A DNA stretch of 11,221 nt from Pseudolabrys sp. (GCA_019246455.1 JAFAQJ010000294.1:1-11221), one strand, 5' to 3'; positions 1 to 7,650 are shown, counted from the first letter of the stretch. Notes: generated by a model not told the origin, from the sequence alone. Translations and numbers: made by a program.

Positions 1-1
1 G

Positions 2-94
2 CGCGACCATCTGCGCGCCGACGAGCGCGCGCTGACGAGCGTCGTTTTCCCCGGCAGCGATAGCGTCAAACCTCTGGGCGGCCTCGTCGCCTAG
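2..94 (+). CDS. 3' end of a gene cut by the window edge (unidentified)
   Basis: Frame 2 is open from the first bases to a TAG at 92-94 and gives 30 residues ending in PGSDSVKPLGGLVA. About 25 of 30 third positions are G or C, which is what a real gene in this genome would show; the other two plus frames close within the first 63 bases. The start lies outside the window and the tail is too short to assign a family. Its stop codon overlaps the stop of the minus-strand ABM gene (91-93), the two sharing the bases CTAG. Coding status is inferred from frame openness and base use only. Confidence 0.55.
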   Translation, partial: RDHLRADERALTSVVFPGSDSVKPLGGLVA

Positions 95-390
95 AAGCCT
101 TTTACCACCTGCCGGGTATGCTCGACCTCGGGTGGCGCGGCGAAGCAATGGCCGACTAATTTCCGCCATTCCTGGAAGTCTGGCGAATTGCGGAAGTCGA
201 CCATGTGGTTCTCGATCGTCTCCCAAGTGACGATCAACCGGTAGCGCTGCGGCTTCTCGTGCGACTTCTGCAGCTCCATGCCCTTGCAGCCTTTGGCGCG
301 CTGAAAGACCGGCGTGGCCTTTTTCACGCCGGCCTCGAACTCGGCTTCCATGCCGGGCTTCACCTCGATCTGCGCGATTTCCCAAATCAT
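91..390 (-). CDS. ABM-domain (antibiotic biosynthesis monooxygenase family) protein
   Basis: A 99-residue protein that is one ferredoxin-like ABM domain: an N-terminal strand (IWEIAQIEVKPGMEAEFEAG), a Cys-rich turn (RAKGCKGMELQKS, near residues 31-43), a strand with RYRLIVTWE (about 49-57), then the helix ENHMVDFRNSPDFQEWRKLV typical of the family. Such proteins are small dimeric cytoplasmic enzymes; some oxidise quinone-type substrates or degrade haem without a cofactor, but many have no known substrate, and nothing here fixes one. Start: ATG at 388-390, with AAGGAG about 8 nt upstream. The TAA stop of the upstream GST gene (402-404) runs straight into this ribosome site as TAAGGAG, and the gap between the genes is 11 bp, so the pair is almost certainly one mRNA with coupled translation. 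Family call is firm, substrate unknown. Confidence 0.85.
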   Translation of the reverse strand: MIWEIAQIEVKPGMEAEFEAGVKKATPVFQRAKGCKGMELQKSHEKPQRYRLIVTWETIENHMVDFRNSPDFQEWRKLVGHCFAAPPEVEHTRQVVKGF

Positions 391-401
391 GATGGTGCTC
401 C

Positions 402-1100
402 TTACGCCATCGCGTACTTGCCGCGCGAGAAGAACTTGTCCTTGTTGTCGTCGGTGGCGTTATCGCGCGACGACTTGATGGTCGGAAGGATCGCCAGCAC
501 TTTCTTGGCTGCCTCGCGCGCGCCAATCGTCTCGATGTATTTCGCAACCGTCGGGAATTTGCCGAGATCGACGCCCAGCAGGGCGTGGTTGCGCAGCCAC
601 GGCCACACCGCGATGTCGGCGATCGTGTAGTCCGAGCCGGCGACGTACGGGTTCGTCTTCAGACGTTGCTCGTAGAGGTCGTAGAGCTTGAGCACCTGCG
701 TGCGGTAGCGGCTATGGCCGTACTCCTGCGGCTGCGGCGCGAACTTTGAGAAGTGCACGAGCTGACCGAACATCGGGCCGACATTCGCCATTTGCACCAT
801 CAGCCATTGGATGGTGTCATAGCGCTTCACCGGATCGTGCGGGATGAACTTGCCGGTCTTCTCGGCGAGATAGATCAGGATCGCGCCGGATTCGATCACG
901 GTGTACGGCTTGCCCGCGGGGCCGTCGTGATCGACGATCGCCGGCACCTTCGCCAGCGGATTGATCTTGAGAAATTCCGGGCTGTATTGCTGGCCGGCCC
1001 AGACGTCGACCGGCTTCAAATTATATTTGAGCCCGCATTCTTCGAGCATCAGGAAGATTTTTTGCACGTTGGGAGAGGTCAGCGCGTAGAAGTCGATCAT
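402..1100 (-). CDS. Glutathione S-transferase, Nu-class / YfcG-like
   Basis: A 232-residue cytosolic GST. The thioredoxin-fold half (about 1-82) carries TSPNVQKI at 8-15, matching the Thr-x-Pro-Asn glutathione site of E. coli YfcG (T8, N11), then the cis-proline KVPAIVDH (P53) and the glutathione-binding ESGAILIYLAEKTG (E70, S71). The all-helical half keeps the GPMFGQLVHF stretch (109-118) and the folding motif YTIADIAVWPW (158-168). YfcG-class enzymes have strong disulfide reductase activity and weak classic transferase activity, so a redox role is likely here. The C-terminal ~25 residues (KSSRDNATDDNKDKF...) are polar and probably disordered. Start: ATG 1098-1100 with a weak AGAGAAA site; a TATAGA hexamer (minus strand, 1136-1141) is a possible -10 box without a clear -35. 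It lies directly upstream of, and is probably co-transcribed with, the ABM gene. Confidence 0.92.
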   Translation of the reverse strand: MIDFYALTSPNVQKIFLMLEECGLKYNLKPVDVWAGQQYSPEFLKINPLAKVPAIVDHDGPAGKPYTVIESGAILIYLAEKTGKFIPHDPVKRYDTIQWLMVQMANVGPMFGQLVHFSKFAPQPQEYGHSRYRTQVLKLYDLYEQRLKTNPYVAGSDYTIADIAVWPWLRNHALLGVDLGKFPTVAKYIETIGAREAAKKVLAILPTIKSSRDNATDDNKDKFFSRGKYAMA

Positions 1101-1169
1101 GATGTTTCTCTGGAAATGAGACTGGCGGGACCTCTTCTATAGACGAAGACCGCGGCGCCTGTCCCGGCC

Positions 1170-1373
1170 CTACTGTTGGGCTTGCTGCTGACTGTGCCGC
1201 AGCGCCTCGGCGGCACGGCGCAGGCAAACGGGGCAGAGGCAGTCTTCAAGAAGCGCCTTGGTCATCGGCATCCGGTAGGGCTCGGCCGCGCACCAGCAAT
1301 TGCCGGATCGCCCACACTCAAAGGCGGCGCCACAGCGGGCGCAGGTCATGGGGCGCGGTTGCGACTCGGCCAT
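1170..1373 (-). CDS. Small cysteine-rich CWC-family protein
   Basis: From ATG 1371-1373 this is a 67-residue protein with eight cysteines: C11-x2-C14 (TCARCGAAFEC), C20, C26-W-C28 (the CWC signature), and a closing C45-L-C-P-V-C50 followed by L. The spacing of a leading CxxC, central CWC and final CLCPxCL fits the bacterial cysteine-rich CWC family and suggests a small zinc-binding knuckle; function is unknown. The start is uncertain: neither candidate has a good ribosome site. A TTG at 1437-1439 would add 22 residues (including another CWC), but the family domain begins close to the chosen Met. It lies 69 bp upstream of the GST gene on the same strand and is divergent from SemiSWEET, so it may share the GST transcript. 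Confidence 0.7.
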   Translation of the reverse strand: MAESQPRPMTCARCGAAFECGRSGNCWCAAEPYRMPMTKALLEDCLCPVCLRRAAEALRHSQQQAQQ

Positions 1374-1463
1374 GCACCAGCATGGCGCGACGGAGCCGTT
1401 TCGCAAAGCCGCGGCCCCATCATTGTCATATGCGTTCAACGAATCGCGATTAGGCCGCCGGCC

Positions 1464-1733
1464 ATGAACTGGGTCTTGAACTGGAGCCTGACCGATATCG
1501 CCGGCGTGACGGGCGCGCTGCTACCCCTTTGCTGGCTGCCGCAGGCGCTGAAAATACTGCGCGAAAAGGATACCCGCGCGCTGTCGCTCACGGCCAATCT
1601 CGCCTTCACTGTCGGAATCGGGCTGTGGCTGGTGTACGGCGTTGCGATTGGCGACGCGCCGCTGATCGGCTCAACCGCCGTCACGTTGGCGTTGTTGGTG
1701 CCGATCGTCGCGATGAAGTTGCGGTATGGCTGA
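1464..1733 (+). CDS. SemiSWEET sugar transporter (PQ-loop/MtN3 family)
   Basis: An 89-residue inner-membrane protein with three predicted helices at about 9-30, 42-61 and 66-86. This is the length and topology of bacterial SemiSWEETs, which dimerise to form a sugar uniporter. The first helix ends in the family signature CWLPQALKILREKDTRALS (PQ at 26-27), where the proline acts as a hinge; the connecting SLTANLAFTVGIGLWLVYG is also typical. The substrate (sucrose or glucose in studied homologues) cannot be read from sequence. Start: ATG 1464-1466 begins the protein exactly where the family does; the ribosome site is weak (TAGG about 9 nt upstream). The open frame continues upstream but overlaps the CWC gene and has no SemiSWEET-like content. 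Its TGA is 5 bp from the stop of the convergent SH3 gene. Confidence 0.88.
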   Translation: MNWVLNWSLTDIAGVTGALLPLCWLPQALKILREKDTRALSLTANLAFTVGIGLWLVYGVAIGDAPLIGSTAVTLALLVPIVAMKLRYG

Positions 1734-1738
1734 CCACA

Positions 1739-2503
1739 CTACTGCGCGTCGCCGCCGCCGACGTAGCCGCCAATTTTCCAGACGCTGCCGTCCTTGACGT
1801 AGCAGAGCTGATCGTTGCCGAGCGGCGCGATGGTGTCGGACGGCACGTAGCCGGTCTTTCCGGATGGCGTGACGACGCGCACATAGGCCGCGACCGCGGC
1901 GGCCGGCGAGGAGTCCGGCAGGACGCGCACGAAATGCAGGCCGAGCTTCTCGATCGGCGGCGCGTTGAGCAGTGGCTGCGCGCGCACCTCGATGCCGTCC
2001 TGCACCGGGTAGCCCCATTCCGGCAGATCAGTCTGCGTCGCGTCGAGCAGCGCGTCGAGCGCCTTGCCGTCGAAGCCGGGATCGGCCGGCGCACATACCG
2101 CGCCTTTGTGTTGATTGGAGGCCGAGGCGGTCGGATCTTCCGAGTAGCCCGCCAGCATGTCCCAGCCTGGCCCATCGGTATTACCGAGCCCAAGCGCGGT
2201 CGACAGATTGTCCATGCCGGTTTTCTTTTTGTCAGCGGCGTCGCCGTTCTCGCGGTCCCAGAAGAAGTTGCGCTCGACCACGAGCTTGCCGAGTTGCGCG
2301 CGGTCCTTCTTCTTGGCGAACTCGCCTATCTTGCCGCGCAAGACTTCGAGCGCCGGATCCTTCACCGGCTGCGGCAGCGTGATCGCCACGGTCTTGTAGG
2401 GTTTCGGCGGCGCAATGCCGGCGGGCTGTTGTGTGTTCTGCCCCCGCGCCATTGATGTCGAAAGCACAATGGCCGCTGCGATAACGAGATGAGAGTGCCG
2501 CAT
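1739..2503 (-). CDS. Exported SH3-like domain protein
   Basis: A 254-residue protein with a Sec signal peptide (MRHSHLVIAAAIVLSTSMARG, cleavage near residue 21-22), so probably periplasmic. The middle (about 47-160) is polar and unassigned, with DRAQLGKLVVERNFFWDREN near 67-86 followed by a Lys/Gly-rich linker. The C-terminal ~85 residues form an SH3-like barrel: GIEVRAQPLLNAPPIEKLG, then a VRVVTPSGKTGYVPSDTIAPL stretch around 208-228 and a closing KDGSVWKIGGYVGGG. Bacterial SH3 domains of this kind often bind cell-wall material, but that is not shown here. Start: ATG 2501-2503 with CGGAG upstream; the frame stays open further upstream, but that part looks non-coding and the signal peptide begins at this Met. 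The 5' region carries a hairpin (2569-2607). The gene ends 5 bp from SemiSWEET, facing it. Confidence 0.8.
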   Translation of the reverse strand: MRHSHLVIAAAIVLSTSMARGQNTQQPAGIAPPKPYKTVAITLPQPVKDPALEVLRGKIGEFAKKKDRAQLGKLVVERNFFWDRENGDAADKKKTGMDNLSTALGLGNTDGPGWDMLAGYSEDPTASASNQHKGAVCAPADPGFDGKALDALLDATQTDLPEWGYPVQDGIEVRAQPLLNAPPIEKLGLHFVRVLPDSSPAAAVAAYVRVVTPSGKTGYVPSDTIAPLGNDQLCYVKDGSVWKIGGYVGGGDAQ

Positions 2504-2559
2504 CGCCGACTCCGTTTTATTGAGATTAACACGGGAGGCGGGGCGGCGTTTCGTGAGCC

Positions 2560-2607
2560 CATAAAAATTGCGGTCCCGGCGCGCAGGGTCGACACGCGGG
2601 GACCGCA
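2560..2607 (-). terminator. Hairpin with U-tract, minus-strand orientation
   Basis: Read on the minus strand, TGCGGTCCC (2599-2607) pairs perfectly with GGGACCGCA (2569-2577). After one mismatch the stem can extend by three or four more pairs (CGCG with CGCG), leaving a loop of about 11 nt. The stem is followed at once by ATTTTTA (minus strand, 2562-2568), the form of an intrinsic terminator. On the plus strand the following bases (GGGCTTTTAC) fit less well. It could end minus-strand transcripts arriving from the sugar dehydrogenase gene through the DUF486 gene, or act as an attenuator about 60 nt before the SH3-protein start. The hairpin is seen directly; its function is inferred. Confidence 0.5.
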
Positions 2608-2668
2608 GGGCTTTTACGCAAACGCTACTGTACTTTGACGATACGGAACGTCGCGATCCTGACTCCCG

Positions 2669-2688
2669 CCCGTGACGCCCCCGTGACG
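2669..2688. repeat. Tandem nonamer CCCGTGACG, 11-bp period
   Basis: Two identical 9-mers, CCCGTGACG, start at 2669 and 2680, one helical turn apart, about 80-100 bp before the DUF486 start. Same-face direct repeats of this kind are typical of response-regulator or dimeric activator sites, but the motif does not match any regulator I can name, and two short GC-rich copies can arise by chance. Confidence 0.3.
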
Positions 2689-2765
2689 TTTGTATGGACG
2701 TTCGCGCAACCGCACGGCACCCTAGCCAGCCCGTTGATTCACAACGTTTCATTCAGGTTCCCACC

Positions 2766-3122
2766 ATGCCCGCTCTACTGTCTTCGCCTTTTGTCACACC
2801 GATTTTGCTTCTGTTCGGCTCCAACGTTTTCATGACCGCGGCCTGGTATTGGCACTTGCGCTTCAAGGAGGTGCCGCTGTGGAGCGTCATCCTCGTCAGC
2901 TGGGGGCTCGCCTTCATCGAGTATTGCCTGGCCGTGCCGGCCAATCGTTACGGCAGCGCCGTGTATGGCGCGGCGCAGCTCAAGACGATCCAGGAAGTTG
3001 TGACGCTACTGGTGTTCGCTGGGTTCTCGTGGCTCTACCTGAAAGAGCCGCTCGGCTGGAATCATGGCGTCGGCTTCACGCTCGTTGCCGCCGGCGCGTT
3101 CTTCATCTTTCACAAGTGGTGA
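2766..3122 (+). CDS. DUF486 / DMT-family four-helix membrane protein
   Basis: A 118-residue inner-membrane protein with four predicted helices (about 7-27, 38-57, 75-93, 99-116), the size of DUF486 proteins, which are classed near the small drug/metabolite transporters. Family motifs are easy to see: AAWYWHLRF after helix 1, FIEYCLAVPANRYG at 50-63, and QLKTIQEVVTLLVFAGFSWL at 71-90 followed by YLKEPL. No substrate has been established for the family that I can state. Start: ATG 2766-2768 places the first helix correctly; upstream in-frame codons give unlikely sequence. No strong Shine-Dalgarno is visible. It is alone on its strand, divergent from the SH3 gene, and its TGA is 1 bp from the stop of the convergent sugar dehydrogenase gene. 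Confidence 0.88.
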   Translation: MPALLSSPFVTPILLLFGSNVFMTAAWYWHLRFKEVPLWSVILVSWGLAFIEYCLAVPANRYGSAVYGAAQLKTIQEVVTLLVFAGFSWLYLKEPLGWNHGVGFTLVAAGAFFIFHKW

Positions 3123-3123
3123 A

Positions 3124-4248
3124 TTACTTCGCCGGCATCACGCGCAGGATACGGCCGCGCTCGTTGTCGGTGAGGAGATAAAGCGCGCCGTCGGGGCCTT
3201 CGCGCACGTCACGGATGCGCTCACGCAGCCCTTCCAGCATGCGCTCCTCTTTCACTGGTTTGCCGCCCTGAATGTCGAGTCGCGCCAAGAGCTGAAATTT
3301 CAGCGCGCCGTTGAACAGCGAGCCCTTCCATGCCGGCCACAGTTTGCCGCTGTAGAACGCCATGCCGGACGGTGCAATCGATGGCGTCCAGTGCCAGACC
3401 GGCTGCTCCATGCCCTCCTTGTGCGTCGACTCGTGAATCTTGGCGCCGCCGTAATCGACGCCGTAACCGATCACGGGCCAGCCATAATTCTTGCCCTTCT
3501 CGATGATGTTGATCTCGTCGCCGCCTTGCGGTCCGTGCTCCTGTTCCCAGAGCTTGCCGTCGGGACCGAAAGTGAGGCCCTGCCCGTTGCGGTGGCCGTA
3601 GCTCCAGATTTCCGGACGAGCGCCTGGCTTGGCGACGAATGGATTGTCTGTCGGAATTTCGCCGTCCGGCGCGATGCGGATCAGCTTGCCGTTGTCGTTG
3701 CCGAGATTCTGCGCCTCGTCGCGCGGGCCGAAATGATCGCCGAGCGTGACGAACAGATTCTTATCAGGCGCAGGTTTGGGTTCTTGTGCGATGCGGCAGC
3801 CGTGATTGTTCGAACCGCCGGGCCCTTGCTGCTTGAAAATGATTTTGACGTCGGACAATGCGCTGTCGCCCAGCACAGCGTGCGCGATGGCGGCATTGCC
3901 ACCACTTTCATAGGTGAAGCAGAAGTAGATCGTGTTGTTGCGCACGAAGTCGCGATCGAGCGCGACATCGAGCAAGCCGGACTGGCCGCGCGCCACGACC
4001 TGCGGCACGCCATCGAGCGGCGGCGACAATTTGCCGTCGGCGGTGACGGTGCGCATGCGGCCGGGCCGCTCGGTCACGAGCATTCGGCCGTCGGGCAGGA
4101 ACTGCAGACTCCACGGATGCACGAGGCCCGTCGCGACGGTCTCGACACGGATGTCGCCGGCTGACGACGCAAAGGTTTGCGCCGCGGCCGGCGATATCAT
4201 CAACACCACGACGCTACTCAACAGAACGGAGTTCTTCATGCGCGCCAT
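3124..4248 (-). CDS. PQQ-dependent sugar (aldose/sorbosone-type) dehydrogenase
   Basis: A 374-residue exported six-bladed propeller enzyme of the glucose/sorbosone dehydrogenase family, which oxidises the C1 of aldoses in the periplasm using bound PQQ. A signal peptide covers about residues 1-24 (hydrophobic 9-19, cleavage near AAA-QT). Ordered family motifs follow: GLVHPWSLQFLPDGRMLVTE (41-60), SNNHGCRI with the expected catalytic His149, LFVTLGDH (165-172), YGHRNGQGL (217-225), EHGPQGGDEIN (237-247), NYGWPVIGYG (254-263), PSIAPSGMAFYSG (289-301) and REGPDGALYLLTD (349-361). Length fits the soluble YliI/Asd type rather than membrane GDH. Start: ATG 4246-4248 is used here; Met4 (4237-4239) is an equally good signal-peptide start and neither has a clear ribosome site. 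No PQQ synthesis genes are in view. It ends 1 bp from the convergent DUF486 gene. Confidence 0.92.
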   Translation of the reverse strand: MARMKNSVLLSSVVVLMISPAAAQTFASSAGDIRVETVATGLVHPWSLQFLPDGRMLVTERPGRMRTVTADGKLSPPLDGVPQVVARGQSGLLDVALDRDFVRNNTIYFCFTYESGGNAAIAHAVLGDSALSDVKIIFKQQGPGGSNNHGCRIAQEPKPAPDKNLFVTLGDHFGPRDEAQNLGNDNGKLIRIAPDGEIPTDNPFVAKPGARPEIWSYGHRNGQGLTFGPDGKLWEQEHGPQGGDEINIIEKGKNYGWPVIGYGVDYGGAKIHESTHKEGMEQPVWHWTPSIAPSGMAFYSGKLWPAWKGSLFNGALKFQLLARLDIQGGKPVKEERMLEGLRERIRDVREGPDGALYLLTDNERGRILRVMPAK

Positions 4249-4292
4249 ATTGAAATAAAAGCGGCGCGAATACGAATGTTTCGACGCAAACC

Positions 4293-4520
4293 TCAGCCGC
4301 GACGCGGCACCACCGACAATTCGTTGGCATAGGCCTTGACGCCCGGCGGGGACGTATCGCCGCCGCGCGTTAGACCAATAGTGACAGCGGTAGCGGCGGC
4401 CAACGTGCCAAAGGCCAACGCGGCCACCATCACCAACGCAGCAATGGCCGGCGCTTCGTGCCGGCCGACGCGCACAATATCGGCGGGCGGCGTAAAGCCC
4501 GTGTCGTGAAGCTTCGTCAT
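4293..4520 (-). CDS. Small single-helix membrane protein, unknown function
   Basis: A 75-residue protein with one clear membrane segment (about 24-50, Ala/Val/Leu-rich), a polar N-terminal 20 residues and a short C-terminal tail ending VVPRRG. I recognise no family. The start is set by a strong GGGAGGAA ribosome site ending 5 nt before ATG 4518-4520; a further upstream Met (4563-4565) has no such site and its extension looks non-coding. The gene sits between GST and the sugar dehydrogenase on the same strand, 44 bp before the latter, so co-transcription with it is likely. It could be a small accessory protein of the envelope, but nothing in the sequence shows that. Confidence 0.7.
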   Translation of the reverse strand: MTKLHDTGFTPPADIVRVGRHEAPAIAALVMVAALAFGTLAAATAVTIGLTRGGDTSPPGVKAYANELSVVPRRG

Positions 4521-4620
4521 CGGGCTTCCTCCCAGAAAACCGGCAAACGAATCAGTGTCGTTCATGGCAGAGAGCTTCACGGCGGAACCGGGCGGGCGCA
4601 GGACCGGACTTTGGCAAAGC

Positions 4621-4652
4621 CCGTCACAAAGCTTGGCGGTTTTGTGAAATCG
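4621..4652. repeat. Intergenic element copy A
   Basis: A 32-bp sequence in the spacer between the second GST and the 75-residue protein gene. It aligns with copy B (5391-5424) over its whole length: shared CCGTCAC, AAAGC, TGGCGG, TTTT and AATCG blocks with two short gaps. It also holds a 7-bp inverted repeat TCACAAA/TTTGTGA (4624-4630, 4641-4647). On the minus strand it lies about 100-130 bp before the start of the 75-residue gene. Confidence 0.45.
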
Positions 4653-4675
4653 CTTAACGAAAGGTAAACGCCGCG

Positions 4676-5305
4676 CTATTCCGCGGCTTCCAGCTCCGGC
4701 TGCCAATCCATCGGCACGTGGCCGGGCTCCGACTCGATCCGCCTGAGCCAGGCGCGGATGTTCGGAAACCGCGCCAGATTGAAGTCGCATTCATGCGCGA
4801 CGTGCGTATAGGCGTAGAGCGCGATGTCGGCGATGGTGCAGCGATTGGCGACAAAGAACGGATATTTTGCCAGATGCGTCTCCATGACGCCGAGTGCGCG
4901 GTATCCATTCTCCAGCCAATCTTCCAGCGAATGCTGCTGTAATTCGCGGCCACCCTTCACCAAAGCGAGCCAGAAAAAGGCCGTGCCGATATAGGGCTCG
5001 AGGCTGTTTTGCTCGAAGAACATCCATTGCATCACCTCGGCGCGCGAGATTTTGTCTTCTGGCGCCAATGGCGAGCCGCCGGCGACATACCACAGGATCG
5101 CGTTGGATTCCGCGAGATAGCGGCCGGGCGCGACTTCCAGCAATGGCACATGACCGCTCGGATTTTTCGCGAGGAATTCCGGCGTGCGGCTCTCGCCCTG
5201 CAGAATATCGATCTCAATCTGGCGATAGGGAATGCCAAGACGCGCCAATGCCAGGCGCACCTTGTAGCTGTTGCCCGAGCGTTGCATCGAATAGAGCGTA
5301 TACAT
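4676..5305 (-). CDS. Glutathione S-transferase family protein
   Basis: A 209-residue cytosolic GST distinct from the one at 402-1100. The N-terminal thioredoxin-like half has YSMQRSGNSYKVRLAL (5-20, with S10 as the likely thiol-stabilising Ser), GHVPLLE with cis-Pro54, and LAESNAILWYVAGG (64-77), where E66-S67 bind the glutathione glutamyl group. The helical half contains CTIADIALYAYTHVAHE (156-172), the conserved GST folding motif. The closing RFPNIRAWLRRIESEPG resembles beta-proteobacterial-type GSTs of unknown substrate. Start: ATG 5303-5305 has AAGGG about 6-7 nt upstream and begins the fold exactly; an earlier in-frame start at 5335 adds only MCVLIHEGSG. It is downstream of the dioxygenase gene on the same strand (134-bp gap with a possible own promoter containing element copy B). 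Confidence 0.92.
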   Translation of the reverse strand: MYTLYSMQRSGNSYKVRLALARLGIPYRQIEIDILQGESRTPEFLAKNPSGHVPLLEVAPGRYLAESNAILWYVAGGSPLAPEDKISRAEVMQWMFFEQNSLEPYIGTAFFWLALVKGGRELQQHSLEDWLENGYRALGVMETHLAKYPFFVANRCTIADIALYAYTHVAHECDFNLARFPNIRAWLRRIESEPGHVPMDWQPELEAAE

Positions 5306-5390
5306 TCCCGACCCTTCGTGAATCAGCACGCACATAGTGCGGCGGACTCCGGCATTTCAATGGCCGTCGGTGCGTTTCTTTGTCGTCATG

Positions 5391-5424
5391 CCGTCACACA
5401 AAGCATGGCGGCTTTTTGCAATCG
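5391..5424. repeat. Intergenic element copy B
   Basis: A 34-bp relative of copy A (4621-4652) in the spacer between the dioxygenase stop and the second GST start, on the same strand in the same orientation. On the plus strand GCCGTC (5390-5395) can pair with GGCGGC (5407-5412) using one G-U, followed by TTTTT, so as plus-strand RNA it resembles a short terminator. On the minus strand it lies about 85-120 bp before the GST start, where a promoter or operator would be. Confidence 0.45.
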
Positions 5425-5439
5425 AGAATTACAACAAAT

Positions 5440-6258
5440 TTATTCTGCCGCAGTGCGATGGGCGCGCGCATATTCGACGAGCGCATCGTCGCTCACCATT
5501 TCGATCGGCGCGAAATCGCGGTGCGCGATCCACTCCTCGCGATTGAATTTGGTGATGTGGTTGGAGACGGCGCACAGCGTCAGATAAACGATCTTGCGCG
5601 GATAGGGCGTGATGTTCGGCGGCGAGGCGTGCACCAGATTGCCGTGGAACATCAGCACAGATCCGGCTTTGCCGGTCGGCGCGACAATGCCGACGCCGTC
5701 GGGTCCGGCGGCCTCGTTGGCAAGCCGCGTCACGGTGTCTTTGTCGAGTGTCCAAAGCGGATAGGACGTCGTCGTCTTGTCGTGACCCGCTTGCAGTACG
5801 CCCTGCTTGTGGCTTTGCGGGATGATCATGAGCGCGCCGTTAATCGGCAGCACGTCGTCGAGAAAGATCGCGATGTTCATCGCGCGCGGCTCCGGCATGC
5901 CGTCGTCGCGCGCCCAGGTGCCGTAATCCTGGTGCCATTGCCAGACGTCGCCCTCGAATGCGGCCTTGGCGTTGAGTTTGAATTGATGAACGTAAACGCT
6001 TTCGCCGAATAGCTGCATCAGCGGCTCGACCAGCCGAGGATGCCGCGACATGATCTCGAAGACTCTGTTGAACTTGTGCGCGGCAAAGGCAGTGCGCGGC
6101 GCGCCGGATTTCTCGCGCCAAACTTCCTTGCGGTCGAGCTTGAGGATGTTGTCGGCCTCGATCCGCAACAGTTCAATTTCTTCTTCCGAGAAGCAATTTG
6201 GGAAAAAGACGTAGCCTTGCTCGTCGAAAGCCTTGAGCTGCCCGGCGCTGAGCTTCAT
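5440..6258 (-). CDS. Phytanoyl-CoA dioxygenase (PhyH) family, EctD-like Fe(II)/2OG hydroxylase
   Basis: A 272-residue cytosolic double-stranded beta-helix oxygenase. The iron site is complete: H109-x-D111 in WQWHQDYGTWARDDGMPEPR and a distal His in GSVLMFHGNLVHASPPN (H210), with R221 (YPRKIVYLT) placed to bind 2-oxoglutarate. The stretch GTWARDDGMPEPRAMNIAIF and the following NGALMIIPQSHK closely resemble ectoine hydroxylase EctD (its DFETW..EDGMP..RA and NGPLMVIPGSHK), so the substrate may be a small amino-acid-like solute. No ectABC genes are present nearby, so ectoine itself is doubtful. Start: ATG 6256-6258 with AAGGAG 8 nt upstream. First gene of the minus-strand series reaching to 3124; divergent from the aminotransferase across 186 bp. 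Confidence 0.9.
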   Translation of the reverse strand: MKLSAGQLKAFDEQGYVFFPNCFSEEEIELLRIEADNILKLDRKEVWREKSGAPRTAFAAHKFNRVFEIMSRHPRLVEPLMQLFGESVYVHQFKLNAKAAFEGDVWQWHQDYGTWARDDGMPEPRAMNIAIFLDDVLPINGALMIIPQSHKQGVLQAGHDKTTTSYPLWTLDKDTVTRLANEAAGPDGVGIVAPTGKAGSVLMFHGNLVHASPPNITPYPRKIVYLTLCAVSNHITKFNREEWIAHRDFAPIEMVSDDALVEYARAHRTAAE

Positions 6259-6273
6259 GACCGCACTCCTTGA

Positions 6274-7650
<1,377 letters not shown>

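Larger units (their letters stand above)
2504..2765. other. 262-bp divergent intergenic region
   Basis: Gene-free space between the divergent SH3 and DUF486 genes, so it must hold the promoter of each. I see no convincing sigma-70 pair: TTGACG at 2635-2640 has no -10 partner at 16-18 bp. It contains a strong hairpin (2569-2607) and a tandem nonamer CCCGTGACG at 2669-2677 and 2680-2688, listed separately. An open frame crosses it on each strand as an extension of the flanking genes, but neither extension looks coded. Confidence 0.6.

Noticed and set aside
1374..1439. Longer CWC protein from a TTG start
   Set aside because: It adds 22 residues outside the family domain and has no ribosome site; kept only as an alternative start.
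3064..4164. Long plus-strand open frame of 366 codons
   Set aside because: It is antisense to the sugar dehydrogenase, whose motifs are complete; a long opposite frame is expected in GC-rich coding DNA.
4654..4668. CtrA-type site TTAA-N7-TTAA
   Set aside because: The second half reads TAAA rather than TTAA, and it lies just after the GST stop, about 135 bp from the next start. Too weak to call.
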